This document shows positions 43,877-47,056 of a stretch of 47,056 bases of DNA, in pieces. Position 1 is the stretch's first letter, and each line of letters begins with the position of its first letter. The translations under genes and the position numbers were made by a program. The notes under the pieces are model-generated. The model ran no database searches, had not been told where the DNA came from, and saw only the letters and a list, made by a program, of their open reading frames with translations. This DNA comes from Phycisphaerales bacterium (GTDB lineage Bacteria; Planctomycetota; Phycisphaerae; Phycisphaerales; UBA1924), in contig JALWOY010000176.1 of the NCBI GenBank assembly GCA_027083355.1, positions 1-47,056 of the forward strand, written 5' to 3'.

Positions 43877-44815
43877 ATGAACCAGAAAAAGACCACCCCT
43901 AAACGCTCACGCCGCCTCGGCCGAGGCCTGCAATCGATCGTTTCAGAACACACGGACACTCAATCAATACCTAACATAGAACATACTGTTATCAACACAG
44001 GCCCTTCTGCTGCTGAAACAGGCAGAGGTGTGCTCGAAATTCCGCTCGATTCCATCAATCCCGGGCGATTCCAGCCACGATCATCCTTTGATGAGACCGC
44101 GCTGGCGTCCCTGGCCGAGTCGATCCGGGCGGTGGGGGTGATTCAGCCTGTCGTGGTTCGGCCGGCGAACGAGCCCGGGCGCTACGAGCTGGTGGCGGGC
44201 GAAAGGCGCTGGCGAGCCGCCAGGTTGGCTGAGCTGTCTTCAATCCCGGCGATCATCCGTGAATCAGACGACCGAACGACCGCCGAGGCGGCACTCATCG
44301 AGAACCTTCAACGTGAAGACCTCAACCCGATCGAACGTGCCGAAGGTCTCCGTAGCCTGATCGACAGATTCAATATGACCCAACAGGAGGTGGCCCAGCG
44401 GGTCGGACTGGATCGATCATCGGTGGCCAACCTGCTCAGGCTTCTCGAACTCGAACCGGATATTCGTAAGATGATCGAGAACGGCACTCTCGGTCTCGGC
44501 CATGGGAAGGCCCTGCTCTCACGTCCGCCGGGGGATAGCCGCATCGGCCTGGCCAGGCGTGCCGCCGAGGGCGGCTGGAGTGTTCGCCGCCTTGAATCCG
44601 AGTCAAAGAACGCTCGTTCAACCGCGAAAATCCGGCCGACCGTTTCCGTGGAGATGCAGGATCTTGAAAAGCGGCTTGAGACATATCTCGGCACCAAGGT
44701 CCGCGTTCATGCCGGCCGGGGCGGGAACGGAACACTCGAAATCAGATTCTTCGGTCTTGACCATTTCGACGACCTGATGTCGAGGATCGGCTTTACGGAA
44801 TCCGGCATTCTCTGA
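43877..44815 (+). CDS. parB: ParB chromosome-partitioning protein
   Basis: A CTP-dependent DNA clamp that loads at parS and organises origin segregation. The 312-residue length is typical. The N-terminal RRLGRGLQSI (13-21) is the ParA-stimulating LGRGL motif. The CTPase domain has GERRWRA at 108-114 and ENLQREDLNPIERA from 142. The helix-turn-helix TQQEVAQRVGLDRSSVANLL (about 168-187) should read parS. The C-terminal dimer domain is FFGLDHFDDLM. GGAAG lies upstream of the ATG. Its first 40 residues are less GC-rich. No parA is adjacent; ParA is expected elsewhere. Confidence 0.96.
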   Translation: MNQKKTTPKRSRRLGRGLQSIVSEHTDTQSIPNIEHTVINTGPSAAETGRGVLEIPLDSINPGRFQPRSSFDETALASLAESIRAVGVIQPVVVRPANEPGRYELVAGERRWRAARLAELSSIPAIIRESDDRTTAEAALIENLQREDLNPIERAEGLRSLIDRFNMTQQEVAQRVGLDRSSVANLLRLLELEPDIRKMIENGTLGLGHGKALLSRPPGDSRIGLARRAAEGGWSVRRLESESKNARSTAKIRPTVSVEMQDLEKRLETYLGTKVRVHAGRGGNGTLEIRFFGLDHFDDLMSRIGFTESGIL

Positions 44816-45052
44816 TGCGACGATCACCCGCGGACACCGCCACGAACCGCAATGAGTACCTCGACGCTTGTGCATTGTGTCGAGGGACCTGATGTATTGA
44901 GAAATTGGCGAACCCGCTGGACTTCAGATACTTGCTGTCTAAAGTGCCCTTGACTCATTCAAGTTCAGCACAAATCAAACGGATTTTATGTTTGTCCTTT
45001 GTTTTGTGCGTCACTCGGCGTTTATGCAAGCCGGTTCCAGCGGAGACCAATC

Positions 45053-45505
45053 ATGGCCAAGAAAACCCGGAAAAAAACGAAGGCCGCTTCGGCGGCGAAG
45101 AAGCCCGGCGCCCTCGACGACATCCCCACCGACGATCTGGCGAAGGAGATGCGGCGCCGGGAGCGTCAGATGAACCGGCTTCTCAGCCGTCGCGAAAAAC
45201 TTGTTTCCCAGATCGAGGAACTCGATCGTCAGATCGAGAGCTTCGGCGGCCCCGCCTCCTACGGCGGCTTCGGCCTCACGTCCACCGGCAAGCCCAGGCG
45301 TCGACCAAGAAACGAAAAAAGCCTGAGCGAGGCGCTCTCCTCGGTTCTCAAGAACAAAATCATGTCCGTCACGGAGGCCGCCGAGGCCGTCCAGCGGGCG
45401 GGTTACCAGACCACGTCGTCGAGCTTCCGAACGATCGTCAATCAGACACTGATCAAAGACCCTCGATTCAAGAAGGTCTCCCGCGGCAAATACACCGCAA
45501 AATAA
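45053..45505 (+). CDS. Histone-H1-like basic protein with C-terminal winged-helix domain
   Basis: A 150-residue protein. The N-terminus MAKKTRKKTKAASAAKKPG is lysine- and alanine-rich like histone H1 tails. Then a coiled coil (EMRRRERQMNRLLSRREKLV to LDRQIESFG, about 30-64). The C-terminal 65 residues (SEALSSVLKNKIMSVTEAAE, GYQTTSSSFRTIVNQTLIKD, RFKKVSRGKYTAK) form a small winged-helix domain common in planctomycete proteins. A DNA-binding or nucleoid role is an inference. The ATG at 45053 has CGGAG upstream. It follows parB by 237 bp. Confidence 0.78.
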   Translation: MAKKTRKKTKAASAAKKPGALDDIPTDDLAKEMRRRERQMNRLLSRREKLVSQIEELDRQIESFGGPASYGGFGLTSTGKPRRRPRNEKSLSEALSSVLKNKIMSVTEAAEAVQRAGYQTTSSSFRTIVNQTLIKDPRFKKVSRGKYTAK

Positions 45506-45821
45506 AGAATCACCCCGAACAGAGAGCGCGTCACGAATCGCTCGTCGGCTGCCGCCGATGACACTCGTGCGCACGCCATGACATCACAAGTGATGTCCGG
45601 TTGTGGTGTGTCTGGGCAATGCCCGAAAGCACGGTCATGTATCGCGAGTGTGCGCACCGGCCGCTCTTGCTTTCCAATGGCCTCAAGAGTGAGTTGTGCG
45701 TGTTTCGTTGTTCAACCACCCCTGTGCTATGTCAGGACAGCGGTGGGGGGGAACAAAGTGTGAGCCTGCCGATCGCGCCTGTTTGATGCGGCTGTGTTTC
45801 AGGTGTGATCCTCATCCGTAA
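45506..45821. other. Gene-free region with perfect inverted repeat
   Basis: No gene is seen. GACATCAC/GTGATGTC at 45580-45597 is a perfect 8-bp inverted repeat around AA. No T-tract follows, so it is more likely a protein site than a terminator. The rest shows no recognisable element. Confidence 0.4.
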
Positions 45822-46094
45822 TCAGCGGGGGATCGGGGCCCGTGAAAGACGGCTCGGGCGATCGGTATACAGGGTCCGGCCGATATCTTCACGGAACATA
45901 CGCCAGTTCATGTTGGACATGATGGCGAAACTGTTGTCGACATCGTCGGGGGTTCTCGCCAGCTCGGCGAGTTCGGGCGTGGGCGACAGCCGCAGCCCGG
46001 TGATCGAAGTATCCGAGCAACCACCCGCGAACAACAGCAACGAAGTGCCCAAGGCAATAGCGGTCGTGTTCAAAGCGAGACGTCGGGTACGCAT
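45822..46094 (-). CDS. Small predicted lipoprotein
   Basis: A 90-residue exported protein. MRTRRLALNTTAIALGTSLL leads to LFAGGC, a plausible lipobox. The mature part is polar and ends EDIGRTLYTDRPSRLSRAPI plus PR. GGAG lies upstream of the ATG at 46094. I do not recognise the family. Confidence 0.65.
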   Translation of the reverse strand: MRTRRLALNTTAIALGTSLLLFAGGCSDTSITGLRLSPTPELAELARTPDDVDNSFAIMSNMNWRMFREDIGRTLYTDRPSRLSRAPIPR

Positions 46095-46511
46095 GTTCGG
46101 ATCTCCAGACTTTCCACGAGTGGTCCGCCCGGCGAGCGGCCGACAGAGGATACCACCGCGACGCCCTCCGGGTCGCGTTCGAGCAACAAAAAGTGCACGG
46201 CCCAATCAAGACAAACGCGGGCTTTTTGGTGCTTTGTGCTCGCGATGATCGAAGAGAGTCTGTAGGCTCAAGGGCGTTCGGAGCACCCATGGGCCCGCGC
46301 TCGCACGGTGTTCAAATCGAACCTTTCTGACCTCGAAGGGAGCCCCGAGGATTCAAGCGAAGATCGAGCCGCCACCGAGCGGATGATCGGGATTTGAACA
46401 GGGGCGCCCACCTTGATTCGGGGTTCGATCAGACCGGCGAGCGCGGGCCGATCGGTGCTGATTCTTCACAAGCGAGTTTTTTTCGGCGTCCACCTCGCCG
46501 ACAAATGAGGC
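46095..46511. other. Gene-free region
   Basis: About 400 bp with no convincing gene, terminator or palindrome. It should hold the promoters of the divergent lipoprotein and YjfB-like genes, but no clear hexamers are visible. Confidence 0.4.
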
Positions 46512-46766
46512 ATGTCAGCCATATCGATGCTCTCGTCGTTCTCGAATGTCGATCTCGGTAGCCGGATCAGCGTCGCGGTCGCCCGGAAAACCCTCGACGA
46601 AGCTGAGTCTCAGGGCGAGGCGATGGTGGAGATGATCCGTGCGGCCGGAGAGGCAGGGCCGGCGTCCCCGCGGGGTGCCCTCCAGCAGAGTCCGATCGGC
46701 CGGGGCCCCATTTCGTCCAAGCCGTCGGCCCGCGAGACCGGGCGTCGGCTCGACCTGACCGCGTAA
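46512..46766 (+). CDS. YjfB-like putative motility protein
   Basis: An 84-residue protein. The N-terminal 50 residues (LGSRISVAVARKTLDEAESQ, GEAMVEMIRAAG) match the pattern of the YjfB family, small helical proteins linked to flagellar motility in Firmicutes. The C-terminal 30 residues are disordered (Pro/Ser/Arg/Gly). GAGG lies a few bases upstream of the ATG. The role is inferred from resemblance only; no flagellar gene is in the window. Copy C of the 3'-end element follows. Confidence 0.6.
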   Translation: MSAISMLSSFSNVDLGSRISVAVARKTLDEAESQGEAMVEMIRAAGEAGPASPRGALQQSPIGRGPISSKPSARETGRRLDLTA

Positions 46767-46774
46767 TACGAATT

Positions 46775-46880
46775 CCAAGAAAAACTCGTGCGTGTTGACC
46801 AGACCCGTGTTCGTGGTACGGGTGTTTTTCTCGATCGACGGGTTTTCGCTCCCGGGTTTCGTGGGAATGGGCGAGTGATG
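46775..46880 (+). repeat. Copy C of the 3'-end element, with terminator
   Basis: AATTCCAAGAAAAACTCGTG is followed by the hairpin ACCCGT/ACGGGT (46803-46823), a GTTTTTC run, the tail CTCGATCGACGGGTTTTCG (46830-46848) and TTTCGTGGGAATGGGCGAG. It begins about 10 bp past the stop of the YjfB-like gene. Confidence 0.75.
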
Positions 46881-46889
46881 CCAACCCAA

Positions 46890-47056
46890 CCTCTCCCCGG
46901 TCGCCGGGGAGAGGTCGACGACGCGGAGCGTCGGCGGGTGAGGGGCTACGACTTTTTCAACTTCGTTCATACCTCAACGATCGAAGAGTGCAAGAGATTT
47001 GGGAATGATGCCCCTCACCCCAGCCCTCTCCCCGCTGGCGGGTGTCTGGACTTGGG
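46890..47056. repeat. Hairpin-rich repeat cluster at the window end
   Basis: CCTCTCCCCGG/CCGGGGAGAGG (46890-46914) is a perfect 11-bp stem. GGGTGAGGGGC (about 46936-46946) is matched by GCCCCTCACCC (47010-47020) in opposite orientation, then CCCTCTCCCCGCTGGCGGG begins a further copy that runs off the window. Confidence 0.7.

Noticed and set aside
43715-44010. A replication origin next to parB
   Set aside because: Only one near-match to a DnaA box (TTATCAACA near 43988, inside parB) is visible; no cluster, no dnaA and no AT-rich unwinding region.

Overview
The window looks like chromosomal DNA of a high-G+C member of the Planctomycetota, most likely class Phycisphaerae. The evidence is a combination of traits. 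Two secreted proteins end in the VPAPG...RRRR form of the PEP-CTERM signal (17446-17994 and 40789-41580). Two more end in dockerin-like EF-hand modules (12254-14053 and 18125-19873). Two genes encode single pseudopilins with GFTLIELL-type leaders. There is a complete outer-membrane assembly cluster (bamA-ompH-lpxD-lpxC). Intergenic regions carry many GC-rich palindromes. I see no rRNA, tRNA, CRISPR array, transposase or phage gene. The assignment is my inference from protein style, not a database result.

Layout, left to right. At 1-5203 lie a truncated protein with a C25-peptidase-like pattern, ComEC and a pseudopilin. At 5443-9163 a plus-strand group encodes a YrdC/LMW-phosphatase fusion, RpiB, an FHA-GAF histidine kinase and a small zinc-ribbon protein. 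At 9194-11369 is a tightly overlapping minus-strand operon (lipoprotein, pyrB, gmk), followed by ubiX, a dockerin-tagged di-haem peroxidase, prmC and a TPR-sulfotransferase. At 17446-19873 are a PEP-CTERM protein and an FG-GAP/ASPIC-UnbV dockerin protein. At 20130-30712 and on to 33210 is a long minus-strand run: bamA, ompH, lpxD, lpxC, a lipoprotein, a pseudopilin, a membrane protein, a thioesterase, holA, another lipoprotein and clpC. At 34164-46766 are dnaN, transketolase, a padR-HAAS pair, dciA, a spondin-domain PEP-CTERM protein, an ECF sigma/zinc anti-sigma pair, an orphan ABC ATPase, two parS sites with parB, a histone-H1-like/HTH protein and small secreted or motility-like proteins.

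How the genes work together. dnaN, holA, dciA and parB/parS all serve replication and segregation. The parS pair suggests an origin-proximal position, although no DnaA-box cluster or dnaA is present. bamA-ompH-lpxD-lpxC provide outer-membrane protein insertion and lipid A synthesis, which argues for a true diderm envelope. Most minus-strand genes overlap their neighbours by 4 bp (ATGA or GTGA), indicating translationally coupled operons.

The most unusual signals are these: (i) a dispersed element carried directly downstream of at least three genes (dnaN, transketolase, the YjfB-like gene), with a terminator hairpin and a conserved tail near TCGACGGG; (ii) a YrdC-LMW phosphatase fusion whose YrdC half lacks key motifs while its phosphatase half looks intact, next to rpiB as in Bacillus ywlC-ywlE-ywlF; (iii) paired parS palindromes between an orphan ABC ATPase and a parB that lacks an adjacent parA; (iv) two related CCGAAT-type palindromes at a likely promoter of a PEP-CTERM gene. 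I found no clear new defence or mobile system.
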